From: Rhodanobacter sp. L36
GTDB lineage: Bacteria; Pseudomonadota; Gammaproteobacteria; Xanthomonadales; Rhodanobacteraceae
Assembly: GCF_009765755.1 (NCBI RefSeq)
Contig: NZ_LMUV01000003.1
Location: 194,257-258,256, forward strand
Direction of reading: 5' to 3'
Length of the DNA: 64,000 bases
Shown: positions 21,071-30,039 of the stretch, one piece after another
Numbering within the stretch: position 1 is the stretch's first letter
How the letters are laid out: each line of letters starts with the position of its first letter
Program-made: the position numbers and the translations under genes
Notes under the pieces: generated by a model
Seen by the model: the letters and a program-made list of their open reading frames with translations, nothing else
Database searches by the model: none
What the model was told of the DNA's origin: nothing

Positions 21071-22015
21071 ATGACCTGGACGCCACGCGTTGCAGTACTG
21101 ATTCCGTGTTTCAACGAAGCCGTTGCGATCGGCACCGTGGTGCGCGATTTCGCGGCGCAGCTTCCGCAAGCGCGGGTCATTGTCTTCGACAACCATTCCA
21201 CCGACGACACCGTTGCCGAAGCTCGCAAGGCCGGTGCCGAAGTGCGCACCGAACGGCTGCGCGGAAAGGGCAATGTGGTGCGCCGGATGTTTGCCGATAT
21301 CGACGCGGATATCTATGTGATGGTGGACGGCGATGCCACCTACGATGCGGCTGATGCGCCGGCGCTGATCAGGCACATGCTCGACGAACATCTCGACCTT
21401 GTGGTCGGCAGTCGTGTCACCGAAGAAAAAGTCACCTATCGGCGCGGACATCAGTTCGGCAACCGCGCGCTGACGGCACTCACGGGATGGATTTTCGGGC
21501 GCAGCTTTACCGACATGCTGTCCGGCTATCGGGTGATGTCGCGTCGTTACGTCAAATCATTTCCCGCGCACTCGCAGGGATTCGATATCGAAACGGAACT
21601 GGCCGTGCATGCGCTGGAACTTCACATGCCGGTGGCGGAAATGCCCAGCCGCTACATCGCACGTCCTGAAGGCTCGCACAGCAAGCTCCATACCTGGCGC
21701 GATGGCTGGCGCATTCTGATGACCATCGTGCGTCTGGCGAAGAATGGACGTCCATTCGCGTTTTTCTCCGTTGCCTGCGCGATCTGCGTGGCGCTGGCGA
21801 TCGGACTATCCATACCGTTGCTGAAAACCTATCTGGAAACCGGACTCGTGCCGCGCTTCCCCACCGCCATACTCAGCGCCGCGTTGGGTTTGCTCGGCGG
21901 CGTGTTTCTCGTTTGCGGACTCGTACTGGATACAGTGACACTCGGACGGCGCGAGTTGAAATACCTGGCGTATCTGAGTTGTTCGTATCCCGACACGTCA
22001 GTTGATTACACGTGA
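21071..22015 (+). CDS. Family 2 glycosyltransferase, polyprenyl-phosphate type
   Basis: A 314-residue inner-membrane glycosyltransferase. The GT-A domain begins VAVLIPCFNEAVAIGTVVRDF, with the metal/nucleotide motif VMVDGDATYDAADAP (DxD near 88) and GYRVMSRRYVKSFP followed by QGFDIETELAVHA. Two C-terminal membrane helices (about 228-252, 262-290) follow. This layout resembles enzymes that load a sugar on undecaprenyl phosphate (DPM1/ArnC-like). AGGGAAAAAGAC just upstream gives a ribosome site. It overlaps the next membrane gene by 1 nt, which suggests donor and acceptor enzymes acting together. Confidence 0.88.
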   Translation: MTWTPRVAVLIPCFNEAVAIGTVVRDFAAQLPQARVIVFDNHSTDDTVAEARKAGAEVRTERLRGKGNVVRRMFADIDADIYVMVDGDATYDAADAPALIRHMLDEHLDLVVGSRVTEEKVTYRRGHQFGNRALTALTGWIFGRSFTDMLSGYRVMSRRYVKSFPAHSQGFDIETELAVHALELHMPVAEMPSRYIARPEGSHSKLHTWRDGWRILMTIVRLAKNGRPFAFFSVACAICVALAIGLSIPLLKTYLETGLVPRFPTAILSAALGLLGGVFLVCGLVLDTVTLGRRELKYLAYLSCSYPDTSVDYT

Positions 22016-23631
22016 TGCGCAAGCGTGCTGCAACAAAGTTCGGCACATTCCGGATCCTCTTGGTTTGCCTGCTGATCGGCGCGCTGTACTCGTTATACAA
22101 AGGCCAGGACGCCGACTGGGATCTGAAAAACTATCATCTCTACAATTGCTGGGCGTTGCTGCATGATCGACTGAACATCGATCTCGGCGCGGCCGGCATC
22201 CAGGCTTATTTCAATCCGCTGCTGGATCTTCCGTACTACTTGCTAGGCACCGGTGTGCTGAAGCATTTGCCGCGCGTGCTCGCCGCGTTGCAAGGACTCT
22301 GGTACGGCGGCCTGATTTTTTTCCTGCTGCAAATCGCCGTTCGTCTTTCGGGTTTGCATGGCCGTTCGTTCGGCGTGATCGATCTGCTGGCGGTGTTGAT
22401 CGGCGCGACCGGCACCATGGCCATGTCGCAGGCAGGCCTGAGTTCAAACGAGATGCCGCTTGCGTTGTTGATGCTTGCCGGCATCCATCAACTGCTTCCG
22501 CTATGTGCTGCCGAGCTTCCATCGAGAGCATGGCGACACGCGGTGATCGCTGGCTGTCTATGCGGGATGGCGGTCGGGTTGAAGCCCACGGCAATGATCT
22601 ATCCACCCGCGCTCGGGTTGGCTCTATTGTTTGCGCTGGGAGCGCGCGCAACGGCATGGCGACTGAGCGCGTTGTTCGCACTCGGGACCTGCGCGGGCTT
22701 TCTGCTGACGTACGGCTGGTGGGGCTGGACCTTGTTCGAACTCACGGGCAATCCGACATTCCCGATGTTCAACCAGTGGTTCCATTCGCCGCTGATGCCA
22801 GCCAACAGCGGAACGGATGTCCGGTTTCTTCCGCGCAGTACGGCGCAGTGGTTGTTCTATCCGTTCTACTGGATACGACCGAGCAGCGGCCTCGTGACGG
22901 AGTCCCCTGTCGCCGATGCACGCATCGCATTGACGCTGCTGGCGATCGTGGGATTGGCAGCGATGGCCTGGCTCAGGCGTGCCAGGCCATCAACAGAGCG
23001 ACGCGCCGTACGATTGCTCACGATATTCGTTACGGCTGGCTATGTGCTGTGGCTTGGCATGTTTTCGATACTTCGTTACACCGTGTCAATCGAGGTGTTG
23101 TCCGGATTGATCATGCTGCTGGCGGTACAAGAGCTACCTGGCAGTCAACGGGCGGATGGCTCGGCCCGGCGCTGGCCGGCATGGACAATGTTGTGCCTTT
23201 TTCTGCTTCTGGCGGGCTCCAGTACCCATCCGGATTGGGGTCACGCACCTTATGCCGATGTCGCCTTCGACGTGCATGCACCGGCCGTCGAGCCGGGCAG
23301 CATGGTGGTGCTTGTCGGTGCACCGCAGGCATATGTGATTCCCTTCATCGACCGGGCGCAGGCCAGCCAATATCTCGGGCTGACCAACCTCACCAAGCGC
23401 TCGCAGAATCATGGGATCACACAGGCAACGCGCGAGCGTCTTCTCGCTTATCGCGGTCCGACGTATGCACTGCTGCGCGACGATGCCGGCGAATATCTTG
23501 CGATGTTGAAGCAGTGGCTGCCCGGTGCGAAGCTCACGGATTGCAGCACCATTCGCAGCAATCTGGAACACGACCAGAGCAATGTTGACGTCTCATCGAA
23601 CCTGCGCTTGTGCCGATTGCAGCGCAGTTGA
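22015..23631 (+). CDS. Polytopic membrane protein, probable GT-C-type glycosyltransferase
   Basis: A 538-residue protein with about 11 hydrophobic segments and a short soluble C-terminus. The first loop has DADWDLKNYHLYNCWALLHDR, in which acidic residues after helix 1 resemble the catalytic loop of GT-C glycosyltransferases that use lipid-linked sugars. The C-terminal tail (from about 420) carries a VVLVGAPQAYVIPFIDRAQ segment. ATG 22015 overlaps the GT2 stop. The pairing with a polyprenyl-sugar synthase supports a role in glycosylating an envelope component. This is inferred from topology and context only. Confidence 0.7.
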   Translation: MRKRAATKFGTFRILLVCLLIGALYSLYKGQDADWDLKNYHLYNCWALLHDRLNIDLGAAGIQAYFNPLLDLPYYLLGTGVLKHLPRVLAALQGLWYGGLIFFLLQIAVRLSGLHGRSFGVIDLLAVLIGATGTMAMSQAGLSSNEMPLALLMLAGIHQLLPLCAAELPSRAWRHAVIAGCLCGMAVGLKPTAMIYPPALGLALLFALGARATAWRLSALFALGTCAGFLLTYGWWGWTLFELTGNPTFPMFNQWFHSPLMPANSGTDVRFLPRSTAQWLFYPFYWIRPSSGLVTESPVADARIALTLLAIVGLAAMAWLRRARPSTERRAVRLLTIFVTAGYVLWLGMFSILRYTVSIEVLSGLIMLLAVQELPGSQRADGSARRWPAWTMLCLFLLLAGSSTHPDWGHAPYADVAFDVHAPAVEPGSMVVLVGAPQAYVIPFIDRAQASQYLGLTNLTKRSQNHGITQATRERLLAYRGPTYALLRDDAGEYLAMLKQWLPGAKLTDCSTIRSNLEHDQSNVDVSSNLRLCRLQRS

Positions 23632-24605
<974 letters not shown>

Positions 24606-24682
24606 TCAGTGGCAATGCGCTAGTGTACCGACCGATAACCACGATGTTGGCGCCGCGCTGCGCCGGCGAACCCGAGGAACCG

Positions 24683-25960
24683 ATGGCCCGACGATTCGAC
24701 CGCGATCGCACGAAGAGCTTCGGGTATTTCCTTTGGCGTCGTTTTGTCGACGACAAGTGTTTCGAAACCGCCGGCGCGCTGTCGTACACCACGCTGGTGT
24801 CGCTGGTGCCTCTGACGGTCGCGGTGTTCGCGATGTTCTCCGCGTTCCCGGTGTTTGCCGATGCGCGCAATACGCTGATCGGTTTCGTGTTCGACAACTT
24901 CGTGCCGGCCGCTGGCGAGAAAGTGCAGGAAACGCTGACCACGTTCGCGGACAACGCCAAGCGCCTCACCGGCATCAGCATCCTTGTGATGCTGTTCAGC
25001 GCGTTGTCGATGATGGTGAGCATCGAGGATCGACTCAATCGCATCTGGCGCGTGAAACAGGCGCGCGGTTGGGGTTCGCGCCTGCTGCTGTATTGGGCGG
25101 CGCTGTCGCTGGGTCCGATCCTGGTGGTCGGTGGTATCGCGGTGACTTCGTATGTGACGGCGATGCCGTTGCTGCAGGGCGCGGCGGGACAGATCACCAG
25201 CATCGGCCATCGCTTGCTCAGCGTGCTGCCGTTCGTGGTCACGTTTCTCACGCTTTGGCTGATGTACTCGACCATTCCCAACTGCAAGGTGTTGCGCCGT
25301 GACGCGGCGATCGGTGCGCTGCTGGGCGCGATACTTTTCGAAATCGTGCGCTGGGGCTTCACGTTGTTCGTGCATCGGGCGCAGACGTACCAGCAGATTT
25401 ACGGCGCACTCGCGGCGATTCCGATTCTGCTTTTGTGGATCTATCTGTCGTGGGTGATCGTGATTTTTTCCGCGTCGATCGCCGCGTCGGCATCGGCATT
25501 CGATTACCACGCGCCAAAAAAGATGCTGCCCGAAGGCGCCGAGTTTCTCGGTCTGCTGGTGGTGCTGAAACATTTCATCGATGCGCAGCGCGGCGGCGAG
25601 AGTCTCGATCACGCCGATGTGCGCATGCGCGAGCCATACCTGCACAGCCATCTGATCGCCGATTACTTCGACGATCTGAGTCAGGCCGAATTGATCCAGC
25701 GCGCGGAAAACGGAGGCTGGCTGTTGAGCCGCAGCCTTGACAGCACCGACTTGCTGCGCGTGTATCGCAACACGCGTTTTCGATTGCTGCTGCGCCCGGC
25801 GGAAGAGGCGGCGGCGATGGATATCGAACTGCCGGCGCCGCTGCTGGCGTTGCTCACCGAAGCGGCCGATGCGCTCGAAATGCAGCTGCGTTGCCGGCTC
25901 GACCAGGTCTATCCCCAGGACGCGAACGACGCGTCCGACACCGAGGAAATTCACGCATGA
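24683..25960 (+). CDS. YihY family inner membrane protein
   Basis: A 425-residue protein (formerly confused with RNase BN) with six membrane helices in residues 30-290. It has the signature CFETAGALSYTTLVSLVPL near the N-terminus, FLTLWLMYSTIPNCKV and GALAAIPILLLWIYLSWVIVIF. A soluble C-terminal region of about 130 residues ends the protein. The ATG at 24683 has GAGGAAC upstream and removes a 20-residue unlikely leader. It is translationally coupled (ATGA) to a thioredoxin-like gene. Biochemical role unknown. Confidence 0.88.
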   Translation: MARRFDRDRTKSFGYFLWRRFVDDKCFETAGALSYTTLVSLVPLTVAVFAMFSAFPVFADARNTLIGFVFDNFVPAAGEKVQETLTTFADNAKRLTGISILVMLFSALSMMVSIEDRLNRIWRVKQARGWGSRLLLYWAALSLGPILVVGGIAVTSYVTAMPLLQGAAGQITSIGHRLLSVLPFVVTFLTLWLMYSTIPNCKVLRRDAAIGALLGAILFEIVRWGFTLFVHRAQTYQQIYGALAAIPILLLWIYLSWVIVIFSASIAASASAFDYHAPKKMLPEGAEFLGLLVVLKHFIDAQRGGESLDHADVRMREPYLHSHLIADYFDDLSQAELIQRAENGGWLLSRSLDSTDLLRVYRNTRFRLLLRPAEEAAAMDIELPAPLLALLTEAADALEMQLRCRLDQVYPQDANDASDTEEIHA

Positions 25961-26436
25961 CTTTTTCATCTTTGCTGCTTCGATCCACTGCGTTGTCATT
26001 GATGCTCGTGATGTCCGCGCCATCGCACGCGGCGATGCCAACTACGCCGACGCTGCATGTTGCGACGCTGGACGGAAAGACGTTCGACCTCGCCGCGCAG
26101 CGTGGCAAGTGGGTGATCGTCAACTATTGGGCAACCTGGTGCGTGCCGTGCATCAAGGAAATGCCGGACATCTCTCGCTTCGTCGCCGCACACAGGAACG
26201 TGGCCGCGATCGGGCTCGCTTACGACGACAGTGATCCGGCAGACATCAAGGCGTTCGTCGCCAAGCATCCGGTGGCATATCCGATCGCGCAGGTCGTGCT
26301 GGACAAGCCGCTGAAGGATTTCGACGAGCCCAAGGGCTTGCCGACGACTTACGTCATCGCGCCGGATGGCAAGGTTGCCAAGCTGTTTATCGGTCCGGTC
26401 ACGGCGGCATTGTTGAGCGCGGTGATCGGCAGGTAA
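25957..26436 (+). CDS. TlpA/ResA-like periplasmic thioredoxin
   Basis: A 159-residue secreted thioredoxin-fold protein. A signal peptide (STALSLMLVMSAPSHA) is followed by LHVATLDGKTFDLAAQRGKWVIVNYWATWCVPCIKEM with a CVPC active site near 68-71, and a cis-Pro loop GLPTTYVIAPDGKV. It probably reduces or maintains periplasmic thiols, for example in cytochrome c maturation or antioxidant defence. The start overlaps yihY (ATGA) and the stop overlaps acylphosphatase (TAATG), giving a tight three-gene unit. Confidence 0.88.
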   Translation: MTFSSLLLRSTALSLMLVMSAPSHAAMPTTPTLHVATLDGKTFDLAAQRGKWVIVNYWATWCVPCIKEMPDISRFVAAHRNVAAIGLAYDDSDPADIKAFVAKHPVAYPIAQVVLDKPLKDFDEPKGLPTTYVIAPDGKVAKLFIGPVTAALLSAVIGR

Positions 26437-26702
26437 TGCCGACGGCGAAGTTCATCGCCAATGGAAGAGTGCAGGGCGTGTTCTATCGCGCCAGCACTCG
26501 TGATCAGGCGCTGGCGCTTGGCCTTGCCGGTTACGCGAAAAATCTGCCCGATGGCCGCGTCGAAGTGTTGGCTACCGGCACCGCCGACGCGCTCGACGCA
26601 CTCGAATGCTGGATGCGGCAAGGTCCGCCCACTGCAAAGGTCGACGCGGTGCAACGCGATGATGTCGCCGAGCAGGAATTGCACGGATTTCACACTCGCT
26701 GA
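26436..26702 (+). CDS. Acylphosphatase
   Basis: An 88-residue enzyme hydrolysing acyl phosphates. The active-site loop and Arg are in NGRVQGVFYRASTRDQA (residues 9-25), followed by the catalytic Asn in AGYAKNLPDGRVEVLATG. Length is standard for the family (about 90). It overlaps the thioredoxin-like gene by 1 nt and ends 3 nt from the convergent ppk2. Confidence 0.94.
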   Translation: MPTAKFIANGRVQGVFYRASTRDQALALGLAGYAKNLPDGRVEVLATGTADALDALECWMRQGPPTAKVDAVQRDDVAEQELHGFHTR

Positions 26703-26705
26703 AAA

Positions 26706-27470
26706 TCAAAAAGTGTCGGGAACCCAAAGCGCCTTGTCGGTGACGTGTTCGCTTTTCGGCTTGCCCTTGAGCTTGGGCAGTTTCACTTCGGGGATCGGTT
26801 TGTCGCTCAACGGAATCTGCTGCAGAAGGTGCCGGATCAGGTTGACGCGTCCCTTTTTCTGATCGTTGAAGTCGACCACGAACCACGGCGCGTGCGCGCT
26901 GTGCGTGCGCTCGATCATCGTGTCGCGCAGTTCACCCATCTGGGCATATTTCTGTCGCGCGGCGAGATCGACGGGCGAAAGCTTCCAGCGTTTCAGCGGA
27001 TCGTCAGCGCGTTCGGCGAATCGCGTTTCCTGTTCGGACTGATCCACCGCCAGCCAGTACTTGAGCAGAATGATGCCGTCGTCGGTCAGCAGTTTCTCGA
27101 ACGCCGGCGCGGCGTCGAGGAAAGCCTCGTACTGTTCCTTGTTGCAGAACCCCATTGCCGGTTCGACCACCGCGCGGTTGTACCAGCTGCGATCGAACAG
27201 TACGAGTTCGCCGGCGCCGGGAAGATGCGCGACATAGCGCTGGAAATACCACTGCGTGGATTCCTCTTCGGTCGGCTTGCCGAGTGCGGCGATGCTGTAG
27301 TCGCGCGTGTCCAGGCTCTCGGTGAGGCGCTTGATCACACCGCCTTTGCCGGCGGCGTCACGTCCTTCAAAAATCACCACCAGACGTTTGCCGCTGCTGC
27401 GCAATGCGTATTGCATGCGTACCAGTTCGATCTGCAATTCCTTCATGGCCTTGCGGTAATGCTTGCCCAT
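26706..27470 (-). CDS. ppk2: Polyphosphate kinase 2
   Basis: A 254-residue PPK2-family kinase that uses polyphosphate to phosphorylate nucleotides. The Walker A motif is FEGRDAAGKGG (34-44), followed by lid-like PTEEESTQWYFQRYVAHLP and the Walker B region VLFDRSWYNRAVVEPAMGFC. FWxxF-like ends (HAPWFVVDFNDQKKGRVNLIR split) complete the fold. The single-domain length suggests class I, making GTP or ATP from diphosphates. It stands alone between acylphosphatase and prfA. Confidence 0.93.
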   Translation of the reverse strand: MGKHYRKAMKELQIELVRMQYALRSSGKRLVVIFEGRDAAGKGGVIKRLTESLDTRDYSIAALGKPTEEESTQWYFQRYVAHLPGAGELVLFDRSWYNRAVVEPAMGFCNKEQYEAFLDAAPAFEKLLTDDGIILLKYWLAVDQSEQETRFAERADDPLKRWKLSPVDLAARQKYAQMGELRDTMIERTHSAHAPWFVVDFNDQKKGRVNLIRHLLQQIPLSDKPIPEVKLPKLKGKPKSEHVTDKALWVPDTF

Positions 27471-27529
27471 GCTCGCCTCGCTGATGGTTACATCGTGATA
27501 TCTGATCGTGTCGTGCGTGACGAACCGGT

Positions 27530-28609
27530 TCAGACGTTGCCGAGTGCCTGCAACTGGTCGGCCTGGTTTTCGCGGGTCAACGTTTCGATCAATTCGCGCA
27601 GGTCACCCTGCATGATGTCGGTCAGATGATAGAGGTTGAGGCCGATGCGGTGATCGGTCACCAGATTGTCCTTGTAACGATAGGTGCGGATGCGCTGGCT
27701 GCGGTCGCCGGTGCCGACCTGCAGGCGTCGTGATTCCGCTTGCGATGCGTTTTGCTTGCTGCGTTCGGCATCGAGCAGGCGCGCCTTGAGCAAGCTCATC
27801 GCGCGCGCACGATTCTTGTGCTGGCTGCGTTCTTCCTGACATTCCACCACGGTGCCGGTCGGCAGGTGCGTGATGCGGATGGCCGAATCGGTTTTGTTGA
27901 CGTGCTGGCCACCTGCACCGGACGCGCGAAACGTATCGACTTTCAGGTCGGCGGGATTGATGTCGATTGCTTCGATCTCGTCGAGCTCGGGCATGATCGC
28001 CACGGTCGCGGTCGAGGTGTGTATGCGGCCTTGCGACTCGGTGGCCGGCACACGTTTCACGCAGTGCGCGCCGGATTCGAACTTCAGTTGCGAATACGCT
28101 CCCTTGCCTTCGATGCGCGCTACCACTTCCTTGTAGCCGCCATGTTCGCCGGCATGTTCGCTCAACACTTCGACATGCCAGCGGCGGCTCTCGGCGTAAC
28201 GCACATACATGCGAAAAAGATCGCCGGCGAAAATCGCCGCTTCATCGCCGCCGGTTCCCGCGCGCACTTCAAGATAGAGATTCGCTTCGTCGCGCGGATC
28301 GTTCGGCAACAACAGCAGTTGCAGTTCGTTGTCGAGGTCGAGGAGCTGCTTTTCGAGCCGCGCGATGTCGTCGGCCGCCATCTCGCGCATCTCGGGATCG
28401 TCGAGCATGGCGCGGGTGTCAGCCAGCTCATTTTCGGCTTCGCGATGTTCGTGCAACGACTTCGTCACGGGTTCGAGCTGCGCGTATTCCTGCGAGAGCT
28501 CGCGAAAACGCGCGTTGTCGGCAAGCACGTCGGGTTGCGACAGCAGCAGGCCGATTTCTTCGTGACGCTCGGCGAGTGCTTCGAGCTTGCAGCGGATCGA
28601 TGGGGTCAT
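27530..28609 (-). CDS. prfA: PrfA, peptide chain release factor 1
   Basis: A 359-residue RF1 that terminates translation at UAA and UAG. The stop-codon-reading PAT tripeptide is at 188-190 ([10 protein letters not shown]), and the peptidyl-hydrolysis GGQ is at 233-235 ([14 protein letters not shown]). Coiled N-terminal helices fill residues 1-100. ATG 28609 gives the standard length. hemA-prfA order is the classic arrangement, but a REP-like repeat separates them here. Confidence 0.97.
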   Translation of the reverse strand: MTPSIRCKLEALAERHEEIGLLLSQPDVLADNARFRELSQEYAQLEPVTKSLHEHREAENELADTRAMLDDPEMREMAADDIARLEKQLLDLDNELQLLLLPNDPRDEANLYLEVRAGTGGDEAAIFAGDLFRMYVRYAESRRWHVEVLSEHAGEHGGYKEVVARIEGKGAYSQLKFESGAHCVKRVPATESQGRIHTSTATVAIMPELDEIEAIDINPADLKVDTFRASGAGGQHVNKTDSAIRITHLPTGTVVECQEERSQHKNRARAMSLLKARLLDAERSKQNASQAESRRLQVGTGDRSQRIRTYRYKDNLVTDHRIGLNLYHLTDIMQGDLRELIETLTRENQADQLQALGNV

Positions 28610-28630
28610 GCGTGAATGCGTGGCTTCTGT

Positions 28631-28704
28631 GTAGGAGCGCACCCTGTGCGCGATCGCTGGTCGGATTGTCGCTGCGTGATTCGCGTGCAGGATGCGCTGC
28701 TACG
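28631..28704. repeat. REP-like inverted pair between hemA and prfA
   Basis: The left arm GTAGGAGCGCACCCTGTGCG (28631-28650, continuing CGAT) faces a degenerate right arm (28679-28704). The right arm's complement reads GTAGCAGCGCATCCTGCACG. The core is shared with the element at 19236-19310. The right arm overlaps the last codon of hemA and supplies its TAG stop (28700-28702). This suggests insertion of the repeat into or next to the hemA end. Confidence 0.75.
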
Positions 28705-29968
28705 GTGCTTCGGAGTCTTCATCCAGGCCGTATAGACGTCCGGCTGCGTGCAGTAGATCGAGATCGCCGCTCAGTGTCGCTTCGCGCAATCGCGCACTGG
28801 GGTGATGCAGCAACTTGTTGGTGAGCGTGTTGGCGAGGAACGCCAGGGCCTCGTCCGGCGACTTGCCGCGCGCGAGCATGGCGCGTGCCTTGTCGAGCAC
28901 TTCATCGCGATGGAGTTCGGCGTTCTGGCGCATGTCCAGCGCCGGATTGCGCAGCGTGAGCGCGCGGCGCCATGCCATGTACCGATCAACCTGCAGGTCG
29001 ATGATCGCGCCGGCCTCGCGCGCGGCGGCCTCGCGTGAGCGGCGGTTGTCGTCGATGACCTGGCGCAGGTCATCGATGCCGTAGAGATATACGTCGGGCA
29101 GGTCGCCGACGCTGGCTTCGATGTCTCGCGGCACGGCAATGTCGACCATGAACATCGGCTTGCGACGACGTGCTGTCATCGCCTTTTCGACCATCTCGCG
29201 CGTCAGCACCGGCAGTCGCGCAGCGGTGGACGAAATCACGATGTCAGCTTCGGCCAGGTGTTGCGGGAGATCGGCCAGCGCGATCGCATAGCCCCCGTAG
29301 CGGCCAGCGAGTTCCTGCGCGCTTTCGAGCGTGCGGTTGGCGACGATGATGCGCCGCGCATGCTTGTCGGCGAGGTGGCGCGCGGCCAGTTCGATGGTGT
29401 CGCCCGCGCCGATCAGCAGCACGCAGGCCTGCCGCAGGTCGGTGAATACCTGCTCGGCGAGTCGTACCGCGGTAAACGCGACAGACACGGTGTACGCACC
29501 GATGCGCGTATCCGTGCGCACGCGCTTGGCGACGGCGAAGGTGTGCTGAAGCAGGCGGTCGAGCGGTGCCTTCAATACCTGCGCATCGCGTGCCTGCTGA
29601 TAGGCGTCCTTCACCTGGCCGAGGATCTGCGGTTCGCCCAGCACCATCGAGTCCAACCCGGTGGCGACGCGAAACATGTGACGCACGGCGTCGCTTTCAT
29701 CGTGCCTGTACAGGAACTCGTCCAGCTTGCCGGGAGTCAGACGGTGGTGACGGCTCAACCATGCCAGCGGAATGTTCTCCGCGCCACTCGCCACGCCGAC
29801 GTACAACTCGGTTCGGTTGCAGGTGGACAGGATCATCGCTTCTTCCACGCCCGGCTCGCGCGTCAGCTCAAGCAAAGCGCTGCCGGCGGCGTCCGGATCG
29901 AACGCCACCTGCTCGCGCAGGGCAACAGGCGCGGTGAGGTGATTGAGCCCGAGGGCGATCAGCGGCAT
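28700..29968 (-). CDS. hemA: HemA, glutamyl-tRNA reductase
   Basis: A 422-residue enzyme that starts tetrapyrrole synthesis by reducing glutamyl-tRNA to glutamate-1-semialdehyde. The nucleophilic Cys is C50 in ILSTCNRTELYVG. The NADPH-binding domain shows VLLIGAGDTIELAARHLADK, and MFMVDIAVPRDIEASVGDLPDVYLY is split over the linker to the dimerisation helices. ATG 29968 is chosen for the family start MPLIALGLNH. The stop codon lies in a repeat arm. It is divergent from the TPR lipoprotein gene, as in many proteobacteria. Confidence 0.97.
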   Translation of the reverse strand: MPLIALGLNHLTAPVALREQVAFDPDAAGSALLELTREPGVEEAMILSTCNRTELYVGVASGAENIPLAWLSRHHRLTPGKLDEFLYRHDESDAVRHMFRVATGLDSMVLGEPQILGQVKDAYQQARDAQVLKAPLDRLLQHTFAVAKRVRTDTRIGAYTVSVAFTAVRLAEQVFTDLRQACVLLIGAGDTIELAARHLADKHARRIIVANRTLESAQELAGRYGGYAIALADLPQHLAEADIVISSTAARLPVLTREMVEKAMTARRRKPMFMVDIAVPRDIEASVGDLPDVYLYGIDDLRQVIDDNRRSREAAAREAGAIIDLQVDRYMAWRRALTLRNPALDMRQNAELHRDEVLDKARAMLARGKSPDEALAFLANTLTNKLLHHPSARLREATLSGDLDLLHAAGRLYGLDEDSEAP

Positions 29969-30039
29969 ATCTTGGGTGAAGCTTCCCGAAGGGCGGTGGT
30001 CGGCGACGTGGGCTAAGCTTGACGGGTCTGTCGTGAGCG

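Noticed and set aside
20954..21451. N-terminal extension of the acyl-CoA dehydrogenase frame to 712 residues
   Set aside because: The extension is opposite the glycosyltransferase start and the dehydrogenase homology begins at ATG 20953.
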